Below are positions 17,110-24,224 of a DNA stretch of 48,295 bases, piece after piece. Within the stretch, counting starts at the first letter, position 1, and each line of letters begins with the position of its first letter. The position numbers were made by a program, and so were the translations under genes. Under the pieces are notes generated by a model. The model did not search any database. It had not been told where the DNA came from and saw only the letters and a program-made list of their open reading frames with translations. The stretch is from Clostridia bacterium (GTDB lineage Bacteria > Bacillota > Clostridia > Christensenellales > Aristaeellaceae): positions 1 to 48,295 of the forward strand of contig JAFQOD010000007.1 of the NCBI GenBank assembly GCA_017395685.1, in the 5' to 3' direction.

Positions 17110-17335
17110 CTCCGCGCCTGGTGCATCGAAAAAAGGCGTTCGCCCAAGCAGCATGCCCACCCCCAGGGGAATGATTGATTCACGGTGTAAATAAGTCTCC
17201 CGGCTTGGTCTCATCCTACTCATGCACCTTCCCGCTTTCGCAGTGGTTTCCATCGCATTTTCGTCAACTTCACGGTTACTGGGATAGCCCGGAACTTTCA
17301 TCCGATTCCTGTGACAGAATTTTTCCAATCCTGCC
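17110..17335 (-). ncRNA. Cobalamin riboswitch
   Basis: The minus-strand leader contains the conserved core pieces in order: GTGAAGTTGACGAAAATG (P3-P4 region), ACCACTGCGAAAGCGGGAAGG (around 17226-17247), GGATGAGACCAAG, then the B12 box AGCCGGGAGACTTA (about 17193-17207). Boundaries are approximate. Ligand binding is expected to favour the terminator at 17012-17042 and repress the transporter. This is the main evidence that the downstream ABC importer carries corrinoids rather than siderophores. Confidence 0.9.
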
Positions 17336-17379
17336 GCGCATCGCTGCGCAGATACACCGGCTATTCATTTGTCGAATTT

Positions 17380-17408
17380 ATTATAGTCGCCTTGTGCTTT
17401 TCCGTCAA
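17380..17408 (-). promoter_or_regulatory. Promoter of the riboswitch-transporter transcript
   Basis: Minus-strand TTGACG (17403-17408), 17-base spacer, TATAAT (17380-17385), about 40 bases before the aptamer. Confidence 0.8.
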
Positions 17409-17499
17409 TTCATTTTGAAAGATTCATGGAAGAAAAAAACACATTATTCTCAAATAGTGTGCGGTATCCGATCGGTATCCCAGGAGGAGAGCGATCCTC

Positions 17500-17527
17500 A
17501 ATCCCCCCTTTCAGCAGCAGGGGGGAT
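17500..17527. other. Intergenic hairpin of unknown role
   Basis: AATCCCCCC and GGGGGGATT pair around an 11-base loop. There is no T run on either side. The rest of 17409-17572 shows no gene or recognised element. Confidence 0.35.
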
Positions 17528-17572
17528 TGCCTGCATGATTGCTATTCCGCTACTGAAACGCCTGAAAAACAA

Positions 17573-17604
17573 CAAAAAACACGGAAACCCTCAGGATTTC
17601 CGTG
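17573..17604 (-). terminator. Terminator of the five-tRNA operon
   Basis: Minus strand CACGGAAA / TTTCCGTG stem (17580-17604) followed by TTTTTTG (17573-17579), just after tRNA-Cys. Confidence 0.85.
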
Positions 17605-17611
17605 CTTTTAT

Positions 17612-17686
17612 TGGAGGCGCCACCCAGACTCGAACTGGGGAATAAAGATTTTGCAGACCTTCGCCTTACCACTTGGCTATGGCGCC
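17612..17686 (-). tRNA. tRNA-Cys (GCA)
   Basis: Cloverleaf with acceptor GGCGCCA/GGCGCC, anticodon stem AAGGT/ATCTT around CTGCAAA (anticodon GCA), T-arm GTTCGAGTC, and encoded CCA. Last of five tRNAs on this transcript. Confidence 0.95.
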
Positions 17687-17694
17687 GTAAAAAA

Positions 17695-17770
17695 TGGAGC
17701 GGTAGACGAGGCTCGGACTCGCGACCTCCACCTTGGCAAGGTGGCGCTCTACCAACTGAGCTACTACCGC
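17695..17770 (-). tRNA. tRNA-Gly (GCC)
   Basis: Acceptor GCGGTAG/CTACCGC, anticodon loop TTGCCAA (GCC), T-arm and encoded CCA are all present. Confidence 0.95.
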
Positions 17771-17776
17771 ACACTA

Positions 17777-17852
17777 TGGTGCCTTGGGGCGGAATCGAAC
17801 CACCGACACTGTGATTTTCAGTCACATGCTCTACCGACTGAGCTACCAAGGC
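17777..17852 (-). tRNA. tRNA-Phe (GAA)
   Basis: Acceptor GCCTTGG/CCAAGGC, anticodon loop CTGAAAA (GAA), GGTTCGATTCC T-arm, encoded CCA. Confidence 0.95.
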
Positions 17853-17857
17853 GAATA

Positions 17858-17935
17858 TGGCGACCCGGAAGGGGCTCGAACCCTCGACCTCCAGCGTGAC
17901 AGGCTGGCATTCTAAACCGACTGAACTACCGGGCC
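17858..17935 (-). tRNA. tRNA-Asp (GTC)
   Basis: Acceptor GGCCCGG/CCGGGTC (one G-U), anticodon loop CTGTCAC (GTC), encoded CCA. Confidence 0.95.
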
Positions 17936-17941
17936 ATATTA

Positions 17942-18017
17942 TGGTGGGAACAATAGGGCTCGAACCTATGACCCTCTGCTTGTAAGGCAGATGCTCTCCC
18001 AGCTGAGCTATGCTCCC
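17942..18017 (-). tRNA. tRNA-Val (TAC)
   Basis: Acceptor GGGAGCA with a matching 3' strand, anticodon loop CTTACAA (TAC), encoded CCA. First of the operon Val-Asp-Phe-Gly-Cys. Confidence 0.95.
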
Positions 18018-18049
18018 ATGTCTTGCGCTCATCGCGCGGGACGATGTAT

Positions 18050-18078
18050 ATAATACCTCATGAAGAAGCATTTGTCAA
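18050..18078 (-). promoter_or_regulatory. Promoter of the five-tRNA operon
   Basis: Minus-strand TTGACA (18073-18078), 17-base spacer, TATTAT (18050-18055). Confidence 0.85.
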
Positions 18079-18134
18079 GGTCTTTTTTGAAAAAAATCCG
18101 GTTTTTTGAAAAAATCTTTCTTCTCCCTCATTTC

Positions 18135-18163
18135 TTGCAGCGGCATGGGGGCTATGCTATAAT
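18135..18163 (+). promoter_or_regulatory. Promoter of the LCP-pfkB operon
   Basis: TTGCAG (18135-18140), 17-base spacer, TATAAT (18158-18163) with extended TGC. Confidence 0.75.
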
Positions 18164-18193
18164 ATCAGCAGAAGATAAAGGGGAGGGCCCGCC

Positions 18194-19096
18194 GTGAAAC
18201 GATGGATATGCTGGCTTTGCGCCGCGATATTTTGCTTTGGTATAGTGTCTTCGGCCCAGGCCCAGGCTTTCTGGACGCAAGAGGAGCTGGATTGCTGCCT
18301 GGCTGCGCTGCAGCAGGGGGAGCATCAGATTCCTGAAAATAAGAGGATTCTTCTTTCCATGGATCAGCTGGATAAGGCCACAGATCTGGATGCAAGGTGG
18401 ACGCATATTTTGCTTGCCAGCAGCAAGGCGGCTGATATGCAAAAAAATGATGGGGCATCCTCTCTGCTCTTTCTGCTTTCCGTCCATTCCGGCAGCCGGG
18501 AAATGCATCTGACCGTTCTGCCGCCCTCCGCCCTGCTTGATGTGGAGGGCCTGCCCGGGCCCGTTCCCTTGAAATATATCAACTGCTTTGGCGGGCCGAG
18601 GCTGGTGATGCAATCGCTGAACCGGGCGCTGGGGCTGAATATCAGCCGGTATTGCGCGGTGAATGAAGCGGTCTTTTCCCAGGCCATTGAGACGCTGGGC
18701 GGCGTGAAAATATCATTGACGGCGGAGGAAAGCGCCGCTCTCTCCCTCCCTGAAGGGGAAGCGCTGCTTACAGGGGAAGAGGCACTGCACTTTGTGCGGC
18801 TTCGCATGGCGGGGGAAGGGGCTTCCCGGCCGCTGCGGCTGATGCAGAGCGCCTATCAGCAATTTACCCGGGATTTTTCCCTGAGCGCCATCATCCGGCT
18901 GGCCCGGATCATTTTGCCCATGATTGACACCAATCTGTCGATCAAGGATGTGATCAGCCTGGCCTATATCGCCTTTACGGGGGAGGGGCCATTGGGCCTT
19001 TCCTTTTATACTTTAACTGCCGATGGGGCAGGGCGATTGGGCGATGAAGCCGCCGCTGCCTTTCATCAGAATATTGATGGAGTGATGCTGCCATGA
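18194..19096 (+). CDS. LytR-CpsA-Psr (LCP)-like exported protein
   Basis: 300 residues with an N-terminal signal/anchor (RWICWLCAAIFCFGIVSSAQAQA). The body matches LCP phosphotransferases, which attach glycopolymers to peptidoglycan: YINCFGGPRLVMQSLNRALG, ETLGGVKISL and the EALHFVRLRM block with its conserved arginines. Family members usually have a longer N-terminal cytoplasmic/TM part and DARTDT-type acidic residues near the start; the corresponding stretch here (LDARWTHILLASS) is degenerate, so activity is uncertain. GGGGAGGG precedes the start, which lies 30 bases after the promoter. Its stop overlaps the next ATG by four bases. Confidence 0.75.
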   Translation: MKRWICWLCAAIFCFGIVSSAQAQAFWTQEELDCCLAALQQGEHQIPENKRILLSMDQLDKATDLDARWTHILLASSKAADMQKNDGASSLLFLLSVHSGSREMHLTVLPPSALLDVEGLPGPVPLKYINCFGGPRLVMQSLNRALGLNISRYCAVNEAVFSQAIETLGGVKISLTAEESAALSLPEGEALLTGEEALHFVRLRMAGEGASRPLRLMQSAYQQFTRDFSLSAIIRLARIILPMIDTNLSIKDVISLAYIAFTGEGPLGLSFYTLTADGAGRLGDEAAAAFHQNIDGVMLP

Positions 19097-20013
19097 TTAC
19101 CGCCCTTTCCCTGAACCCGTGCCTGGATAAAACCATGACCCTGGATTGCTTTGATCCCGACGCACCCAATCGGGTGGAGATTGCCCGGATGGATCTGGGG
19201 GGCAAAGGGGTGAATGTGGCCCGGGTGCTTTCCATCTTTCCGGGTGAGCATCAGCTGATGGGCTTTGATTTTGAGGGATCGCCTGTGGAAAAGGAACTGG
19301 GGGAGAAACTTCCCTGCCATCTGATCAGGCGGCAGGGGGCGCTGCGGATCAATCTGAAGATCCGGGAGGCATCCGGCCGCACCATTGAAATCAATGAACG
19401 GGGGGCAAAAATTGAGGAAGAGGCGCTGCGGCAGATGGAGGAAAGGCTGTTGTCCTCCTGCCCTGGCGGCAGCTGGGCGGCCCTGTGCGGCAGCCTGCCC
19501 CCCGGCGCGCCGGTGGATACCTATCAGCGGCTATGCCGGAAGCTGAAGGAAAAGGGATGCTTTGTGGCGGTGGATTGCGATGGGCCGGCGCTGATTTCTG
19601 CATTGGAGGCGGGGCCTGATCTGATCAAGCCCAACGCCCAGGAGTTTTTTACCCTCACCGGGGCGGACGCCTCTGATCTGCCCTCCGCCCTGATCGCTTT
19701 GCGGAAGCTGCATGAAAAGGCGGCCATGATCTGCCTGTCCATGGGGCCGGAGGGGGCGGTGCTTTCCACCAGGGAGGGGGCCGTCTTCTGTCCGGCTGCG
19801 GATGTGCCTGTGAGAGGCACCCAGGGGGCGGGGGATTCCATGCTGGCAGGGCTGCTGATGGCCCTGGAGCGGGGGGAAAGCCCCGGCGAGGCCCTGCGAT
19901 TTGCCTCTGCGGTGGCAGGGGCTTCGGTGATGCTGCCGGGCACCCAGCTGTGCCGCCTGGAGGATGCCCTGGCCATTTATCAGCGGATGCCTGTATGGCA
20001 GGGATGTTCTTAA
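19093..20013 (+). CDS. PfkB-family sugar kinase (1-phosphofructokinase-like)
   Basis: 306 residues. The N-terminus ITALSLNPCLDKTM and LGGKGVNVARVL are typical of FruK/LacC hexose-phosphate kinases, and GTQGAGDSMLAGLL carries the catalytic Asp of the PfkB family. The expected reaction is ATP-dependent phosphorylation of fructose 1-phosphate or tagatose 6-phosphate. There is no fructose PTS gene nearby, which leaves the substrate open. The ATG overlaps the LCP stop (ATGA), so the two are translationally coupled, an odd pairing. Confidence 0.85.
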   Translation: MITALSLNPCLDKTMTLDCFDPDAPNRVEIARMDLGGKGVNVARVLSIFPGEHQLMGFDFEGSPVEKELGEKLPCHLIRRQGALRINLKIREASGRTIEINERGAKIEEEALRQMEERLLSSCPGGSWAALCGSLPPGAPVDTYQRLCRKLKEKGCFVAVDCDGPALISALEAGPDLIKPNAQEFFTLTGADASDLPSALIALRKLHEKAAMICLSMGPEGAVLSTREGAVFCPAADVPVRGTQGAGDSMLAGLLMALERGESPGEALRFASAVAGASVMLPGTQLCRLEDALAIYQRMPVWQGCS

Positions 20014-20024
20014 TTTGTGCTTTT

Positions 20025-20060
20025 GCCCCGGGGCCCTTGCAACGCCCCGGGGCTTTTTTT
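20025..20060 (+). terminator. Terminator of the LCP-pfkB operon
   Basis: GCCCCGGGG (20025-20033), 11-base loop, CCCCGGGGC (20045-20053), TTTTTTT. Very stable. Confidence 0.95.
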
Positions 20061-20065
20061 ATAAT
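20037..20065 (+). promoter_or_regulatory. Promoter embedded in the terminator
   Basis: TTGCAA (20037-20042) lies in the loop of the preceding terminator and TATAAT (20060-20065) begins on its last T, with exactly 17 bases between. It would drive the PLP decarboxylase gene. Confidence 0.6.
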
Positions 20066-20099
20066 ATGAAAGTAAAAAGAGCAGCAAAGGATGGGGAAA

Positions 20100-21335
20100 A
20101 TGCCAAATTTTTCTTTGATGGACAGTGTATTTGAGGCGGCGGCCAGACAGTTTCCAACGCCTTTTCATCTTTATCATGAGGCAGGCATCCGTGCCCGTGC
20201 CCGTGCGCTGAATGCCGCTTTTTCCTGGGCGCCGGATTTTAAAGAATATTTTGCGGTGAAGGCGCTGCCCAATCCCCGCATCCTGAAGATTTTTCAGGAG
20301 GAGGGCTGCGGCCTGGATTGCTCCAGCGAATGTGAATTGCTGCTGGCGGAAATGCTGGGCATGCAGGGGGATGATGTGATGTTCAGCGCCAATGCCATGC
20401 CTCCGGAGGAATTTGCCCATGCCCGGGCAATGAATGCCATCATCAATCTGGATGATATCAGCGATATTGATATGCTGGCGGAAAATGGGGGCATTCCGGA
20501 AGTGGTCTGTGTCCGGTATAATCCCGGCGGTGAATTTTTGATGGGCTCTTCCATCATGGGCTCCCCCGGGGATTCCAAATATGGCTGGACCCGGGAACAG
20601 CTGCCCCTGGGCCTGAATAAGCTGAAAGAAATGGGGGCAAAGAAATTCGGCCTGCATGCCTTCCTGGCCAGCAATACCGCCGGGAACAGCTATTATCCAA
20701 CGCTTGCCGGCATTTTGTTTGATCTGGGCGCCGCTTTGGAAAAGGAATGCGGCATGCCCCTGGATTTCATCAATCTTTCCGGCGGCGTGGGCATCCCCTA
20801 TCATTCCGATCAGGAGGAGGCGGATATCGCCCGGATCGGCGAAGGGGTCAGGCAGGAATATATCCGGGTGTTCGGTGATCCCGCCCAGGCCCGGGTGAAG
20901 ATCAAGACGGAGCTGGGCAGATTTATGACCGGGCCGGAGGGCTGGCTGGTCACACGGGCCGTCCACGAAAAGGATATCCATAAGCGGTATTTGGGTGTGG
21001 ATGCCTGTGCATCCAATCTGATGCGGCCGGCCATGTACGGCGCTTATCATCATATCCATGTCTGCGGCAAACGGGATGCAGCGGCGGATACGCTGTACGA
21101 TGTAACGGGCTGCCTGTGCGAAAATAACGATAAGTTTGCGGTGGATCGGTGGCTTCCCCGGGTGGAAAAGGGCGATCTGATGGTGATCCATGATACCGGC
21201 GCCCACGGGTCTGCCATGGGCTATCAGTATAACGGCAGGCTGCGCAGCGCAGAAATCCTCTATACCCAGGAGGGGGATTTCCGCCTGATCCGCCGGGCGG
21301 AAACGCCGGAGGATTACTTCGCCACACTGGTGTGA
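20100..21335 (+). CDS. Diaminopimelate/ornithine-type PLP decarboxylase (fold III)
   Basis: A 411-residue alanine-racemase-fold decarboxylase. FAVKALPNP holds the PLP-binding lysine; FGLHAFLASNT, LSGGVGIPY (glycine-rich phosphate-binding region) and ELGRFMTGPEGWLV follow the order of LysA-like enzymes, and ENNDKFAVDRWLP with GAHGSAMGYQYNGRLRSAE forms the C-terminal substrate region (LysA normally has CESGD where this has CLCENND). The departure from CESGD suggests a substrate other than meso-diaminopimelate. An ATG at 20091 is in frame, but AAAGGA abuts it and is eight bases before the ATG at 20100. It is monocistronic between two terminators. Confidence 0.85.
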   Translation: MPNFSLMDSVFEAAARQFPTPFHLYHEAGIRARARALNAAFSWAPDFKEYFAVKALPNPRILKIFQEEGCGLDCSSECELLLAEMLGMQGDDVMFSANAMPPEEFAHARAMNAIINLDDISDIDMLAENGGIPEVVCVRYNPGGEFLMGSSIMGSPGDSKYGWTREQLPLGLNKLKEMGAKKFGLHAFLASNTAGNSYYPTLAGILFDLGAALEKECGMPLDFINLSGGVGIPYHSDQEEADIARIGEGVRQEYIRVFGDPAQARVKIKTELGRFMTGPEGWLVTRAVHEKDIHKRYLGVDACASNLMRPAMYGAYHHIHVCGKRDAAADTLYDVTGCLCENNDKFAVDRWLPRVEKGDLMVIHDTGAHGSAMGYQYNGRLRSAEILYTQEGDFRLIRRAETPEDYFATLV

Positions 21336-21361
21336 CGAAAATATTTTCGCAATACAAAAAC

Positions 21362-21395
21362 AACGCCGGGCTGCATAGACAGCCCGGCGTTTTTT
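21362..21395. terminator. Bidirectional terminator between decarboxylase and anti-sigma genes
   Basis: AACGCCGGGCTG (21362-21373), loop CATAGA, CAGCCCGGCGTT (21380-21391), with a T tract on the plus strand and GTTGTTTTTG on the minus strand. Confidence 0.9.
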
Positions 21396-21419
21396 GAGAA
21401 TCGCTTTTTATAAAGGGGC

Positions 21420-22364
21420 TTATTGAATTTTTAGCTGAAAAGTGATGGTGCCGCTTTTTTCGCCGTGATAGAGCATCTGATCATCTTCAGTATAGTGGGT
21501 GAGGGTATAGGGGGCGGTGAGCGTAATGATGCCGTCAGTGTCATTTTCAATGAGAGATTTGCAGGCAATGCCCTGCTCCAGGAGCTGCTGATAATGGGTT
21601 TTCAGTTCGGGCTGCTGTTCCATGAGCGTTTGCATTTCTTTTTCATAGCCGGGTTTTAAGAAATCCAGTTGAATTTCCAGAATGGTGTGCACATGACCCT
21701 CCTCATCCCGGTAGCTATCCGCACTGCTGCCATCCCCCAACAGGCGATATCCTTCCAGATAAAGCTCTTCCATGTTGATCAGCAGCAGTTCTTTTCCAGG
21801 GGCTACCATATCGCTAACGGGGCCGAAGCCTTCCTGGGTCCACAGCCAATGGACAGACCGTTCTACTCCATCGCTTTCAGGTGCTTCACAGCCGCCATCC
21901 CCTACATAAGCCCCATCGGCATCCAGATTCCACAGAGGGTGCAATTCCACTGTATCCGGATCCCGGGGAGCAGCGATGAAGGATACTGCCAGGAAATGCT
22001 GATCAGCTATCCAGGCGGCATTCTGGACGGCGATGGCGATTTCATCATTGGTTTGGCTATTTTGTGGCAGATCGGATTGAAGATTGTCTATGATAGCTTG
22101 GTATTTTTCCGGCTCATGGGTCTGATAAGCGGTGAAACGGTGATTGTAATACCATTCCAGCCCCTGGTTTACCAGGGCGAAGGCGGTACCGCATAACAGG
22201 ATGGTAATCAGGGAAAAAATCAGGATGGTGCGAAGCGCAATTCTTTTCATGGGCTTTTCCTCCATTTGGGAAGGTAGCCCGTGAATCAGATTTAGCATAC
22301 GGCTTTCTGCCTCCGGGGTCATGAGGGGATAATGCTGTTGTAGGCGCTTGGGATCCAGCTTCAT
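21420..22364 (-). CDS. Membrane-anchored probable anti-sigma factor (DUF4179-like)
   Basis: 314 residues: a short cytoplasmic helical region (1-40), one transmembrane helix (residues ~41-65, IALRTILIFSLITILLCGTAFAL) and a large extracytoplasmic domain. That layout, and an ATG overlapping the sigma-factor stop by four bases, are typical of anti-sigma factors that hold an ECF sigma at the membrane. No zinc-binding HxxxCxxC motif is visible, so it is not of the classic ZAS type. The outer domain resembles no sensor I can name. Confidence 0.65.
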   Translation of the reverse strand: MKLDPKRLQQHYPLMTPEAESRMLNLIHGLPSQMEEKPMKRIALRTILIFSLITILLCGTAFALVNQGLEWYYNHRFTAYQTHEPEKYQAIIDNLQSDLPQNSQTNDEIAIAVQNAAWIADQHFLAVSFIAAPRDPDTVELHPLWNLDADGAYVGDGGCEAPESDGVERSVHWLWTQEGFGPVSDMVAPGKELLLINMEELYLEGYRLLGDGSSADSYRDEEGHVHTILEIQLDFLKPGYEKEMQTLMEQQPELKTHYQQLLEQGIACKSLIENDTDGIITLTAPYTLTHYTEDDQMLYHGEKSGTITFQLKIQ

Positions 22365-22837
22365 TCCGGGCGTACCTCCTCTTTCAATATTTTTTGTAGA
22401 GCTTTTCTTGCGCGGAACAATCTGTTTTTCATGCTGGGCAGGGAAATTTTCAGGGCGATAGCCCCTTCCTTTTCTGTCATGCCCTCCATGTATTTGAGTA
22501 GGAAAGGGGTACGTAGATTTTCCGGTAGAGAGTCAATGGCGCTGTACAGACCGGTATCATCGGAGGCGAGCGAAGCGTCGGCCGGTAACTCAATTTCTTC
22601 CATGGGTAGGCTGTGCCGGCGTTTCCGCAGGATGGAATAGCATTCGTTGATCAGGATACGCATCATCCATGCTTTTTCTGATCCGGGTCTTGCCAGGCCC
22701 CTGGATTTCCATGCATTCAGATAGGTTTGCTGCAGAGCATCTTCTGCATCATGTCTGTTCTTCAGGATGCTGTATGCCGTCCGGAAAAAGGAGGCCATGT
22801 ATTGCTGACTGACAGTGATGTAGGTTGCTTCATCCAT
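22361..22837 (-). CDS. ECF-type RNA polymerase sigma factor
   Basis: 158 residues, the usual ECF size. Region 2 (residues ~10-75) contains FRTAYSILKNRHDAEDALQQTYLNAW, which binds the -10 and core polymerase; region 4 (~105-155) has the helix-turn-helix LKYMEGMTEKEGAIALKISLPSMKNRLFRARKALQ. GGAGG lies before the ATG. It is the first gene of a two-gene operon with the probable anti-sigma and probably activates its own promoter. Confidence 0.92.
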   Translation of the reverse strand: MDEATYITVSQQYMASFFRTAYSILKNRHDAEDALQQTYLNAWKSRGLARPGSEKAWMMRILINECYSILRKRRHSLPMEEIELPADASLASDDTGLYSAIDSLPENLRTPFLLKYMEGMTEKEGAIALKISLPSMKNRLFRARKALQKILKEEVRPE

Positions 22838-22876
22838 GGGGCGTTCCTCCGGTGTTTTTTGTGATCACACTTATAT

Positions 22877-22900
22877 AACGCGTATAATCAAGAAAAAGTT
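22877..22900 (-). promoter_or_regulatory. Candidate ECF-type autoregulated promoter
   Basis: The minus strand reads AACTTTTT, then after a 15-base gap from AAC comes CGCGTTAT. The AAC...CG(T) arrangement is characteristic of ECF -35/-10 elements and it sits directly upstream of the sigma gene. Confidence 0.5.
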
Positions 22901-22910
22901 AGCAGCAAAT

Positions 22911-22941
22911 AAAAAACAGGATGTGATATTACATCCTGTTT
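22911..22941 (-). terminator. Terminator of the GH113-like gene
   Basis: AAACAGGATGT (22914-22924) pairs with ACATCCTGTTT (22931-22941); the minus-strand T run continues to about 22911. Confidence 0.85.
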
Positions 22942-22951
22942 ATTCTATGTT

Positions 22952-23914
22952 TTAGTCCCGCTCTTTTTTATACCATTCCTTCAGAATGGCTTCCGTTTTC
23001 TTATCCACAATGGAAAAGCCGGGGGTGAGGGGATCCTGGGGAAGGAAGGTGCCCCAATCCCACCAGAAAAAGCCGGCGAACCAGGGCTCCTCCCACAGGG
23101 CCAGCATGCAGGATTCGTAGAAGCGGGCCTGCTCCTCCTCATCATAGGGGAATTCCCGGTGGGAAAAATCATAGGGCATCATGGCGCAGCCCCTGGCGCT
23201 GCGGCAGCCGATCTCCATAAAGAGGATCTGCTTGCCGCCGTGGGCCTGGGAAAGGGCGGCAAAGCGGGCCTTCTGCTTTTCCCATTCGGCGGTCATATTC
23301 TCCAGGCTGTCCCCGGGAATTTTGCCCACCCCGTAATAAGCGGATGTGCCGATATAATCCACCGCATCCCACCATTTCACGCCGTTTTCCTTGCCGTGAT
23401 TGGTGTTGTATACGATGGGGCCGTGGTAAATCTTCCGCACGGCCTGGATGGCGGCCCGCCATTGTTGCTCCCGATGCTCGGTGCCCAGCATTTCACAGCC
23501 CACGCAGAACATTTCGCAGCCCGTTTCCTCTGCAATCTCAGCATAGTGGCACAAAAAGGCGGTATAGCAATCGAACCATTCCTTCCAGTAATCCCGGCGG
23601 AAGGATACATCATCGGGGAAGGTGATGCGGGCCCGCCACATGCCGTCGGCGCAATTGATCATGGGCTTCATGCATACCTTCAGCCCCAGATCGTGCAGCT
23701 TATGGACGGCCGCCGTCACATCCTTATCGGTGACGGTGTAGCGGTAATCGGGGCGGATCAGGGTGGAAGAATAGGTATCCTGCAGGATAGCAAAGGCCAG
23801 GGCAGCCCAATCGCCCCCCAGCGCCGCCATCCGCTCCATGGAAAGGACGGCCTCCGGCTGCTGATACATGCCCCGGCGGCCGTTGAAGCCATAGGTGAAT
23901 CCTTTGATGAACAT
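22952..23914 (-). CDS. Glycoside hydrolase family 113-like (beta-mannanase-type) protein
   Basis: A 320-residue TIM barrel without a signal peptide, so cytoplasmic. Landmarks in order are KGFTYGF at the N-terminus, MINCADGMWRARI, the acid/base candidate E141 in CVGCEM, SAYYGVG, and the nucleophile candidate E234 in LFMEIG, then FAGFFWWDWG near the end. The spacing fits GH113 mannanases and related GH families; the substrate is inferred only. AGGAGGG precedes the ATG. It appears to be a single-gene unit. Confidence 0.8.
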   Translation of the reverse strand: MFIKGFTYGFNGRRGMYQQPEAVLSMERMAALGGDWAALAFAILQDTYSSTLIRPDYRYTVTDKDVTAAVHKLHDLGLKVCMKPMINCADGMWRARITFPDDVSFRRDYWKEWFDCYTAFLCHYAEIAEETGCEMFCVGCEMLGTEHREQQWRAAIQAVRKIYHGPIVYNTNHGKENGVKWWDAVDYIGTSAYYGVGKIPGDSLENMTAEWEKQKARFAALSQAHGGKQILFMEIGCRSARGCAMMPYDFSHREFPYDEEEQARFYESCMLALWEEPWFAGFFWWDWGTFLPQDPLTPGFSIVDKKTEAILKEWYKKERD

Positions 23915-24143
23915 CCTGGCATTTCCCTCCTGTTCGTTGTGATACGGCGCGGGGGATTCCGCACTCCCTGCACCAGAGGCTGCTGTCTATGGACATCGCC
24001 GCTTTCCGGTATGGGCATTTTGTATTTTTGCTTTTGTACAAGGGCAGCCCCGCATTTTCCTGCAGGCTGCAATGCAGGATCTGCAATCGTTCTGTTCTTC
24101 AACCATCACTGGGAAAGCAGATGATTTCTTCAGTTTAACCATC

Positions 24144-24216
24144 ATCCAGGATCAGTTTTCTTTGAGAGGGTGCGGGAGGGTATTTCTTTTTTAAAAGAAA
24201 TACCCTCCCGCAATAT
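24144..24216 (+). repeat. Dispersed palindromic repeat, copy A
   Basis: A conserved lead-in ATCCAGGATCAGTTTTCTTT is followed by a perfect hairpin of GCGGGAGGGTATTTCTTTT with its complement, ending CCCTCCCGC at about 24211 and then a T tract. Copies B (29953-30037, inverted) and C (39174-39240) share both the lead-in and the stem. This fills most of the 310-base gap between the GH113 and XRE genes; the rest shows nothing. Confidence 0.8.
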
Positions 24217-24224
24217 TTTTTTCA

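Noticed and set aside
17426-18071. Open frames across the five-tRNA cluster
   Set aside because: They translate tRNA sequence; no coding evidence.
24144-24216. CRISPR-type repeat array
   Set aside because: The three copies are kilobases apart, not regularly spaced, and no cas genes are present.
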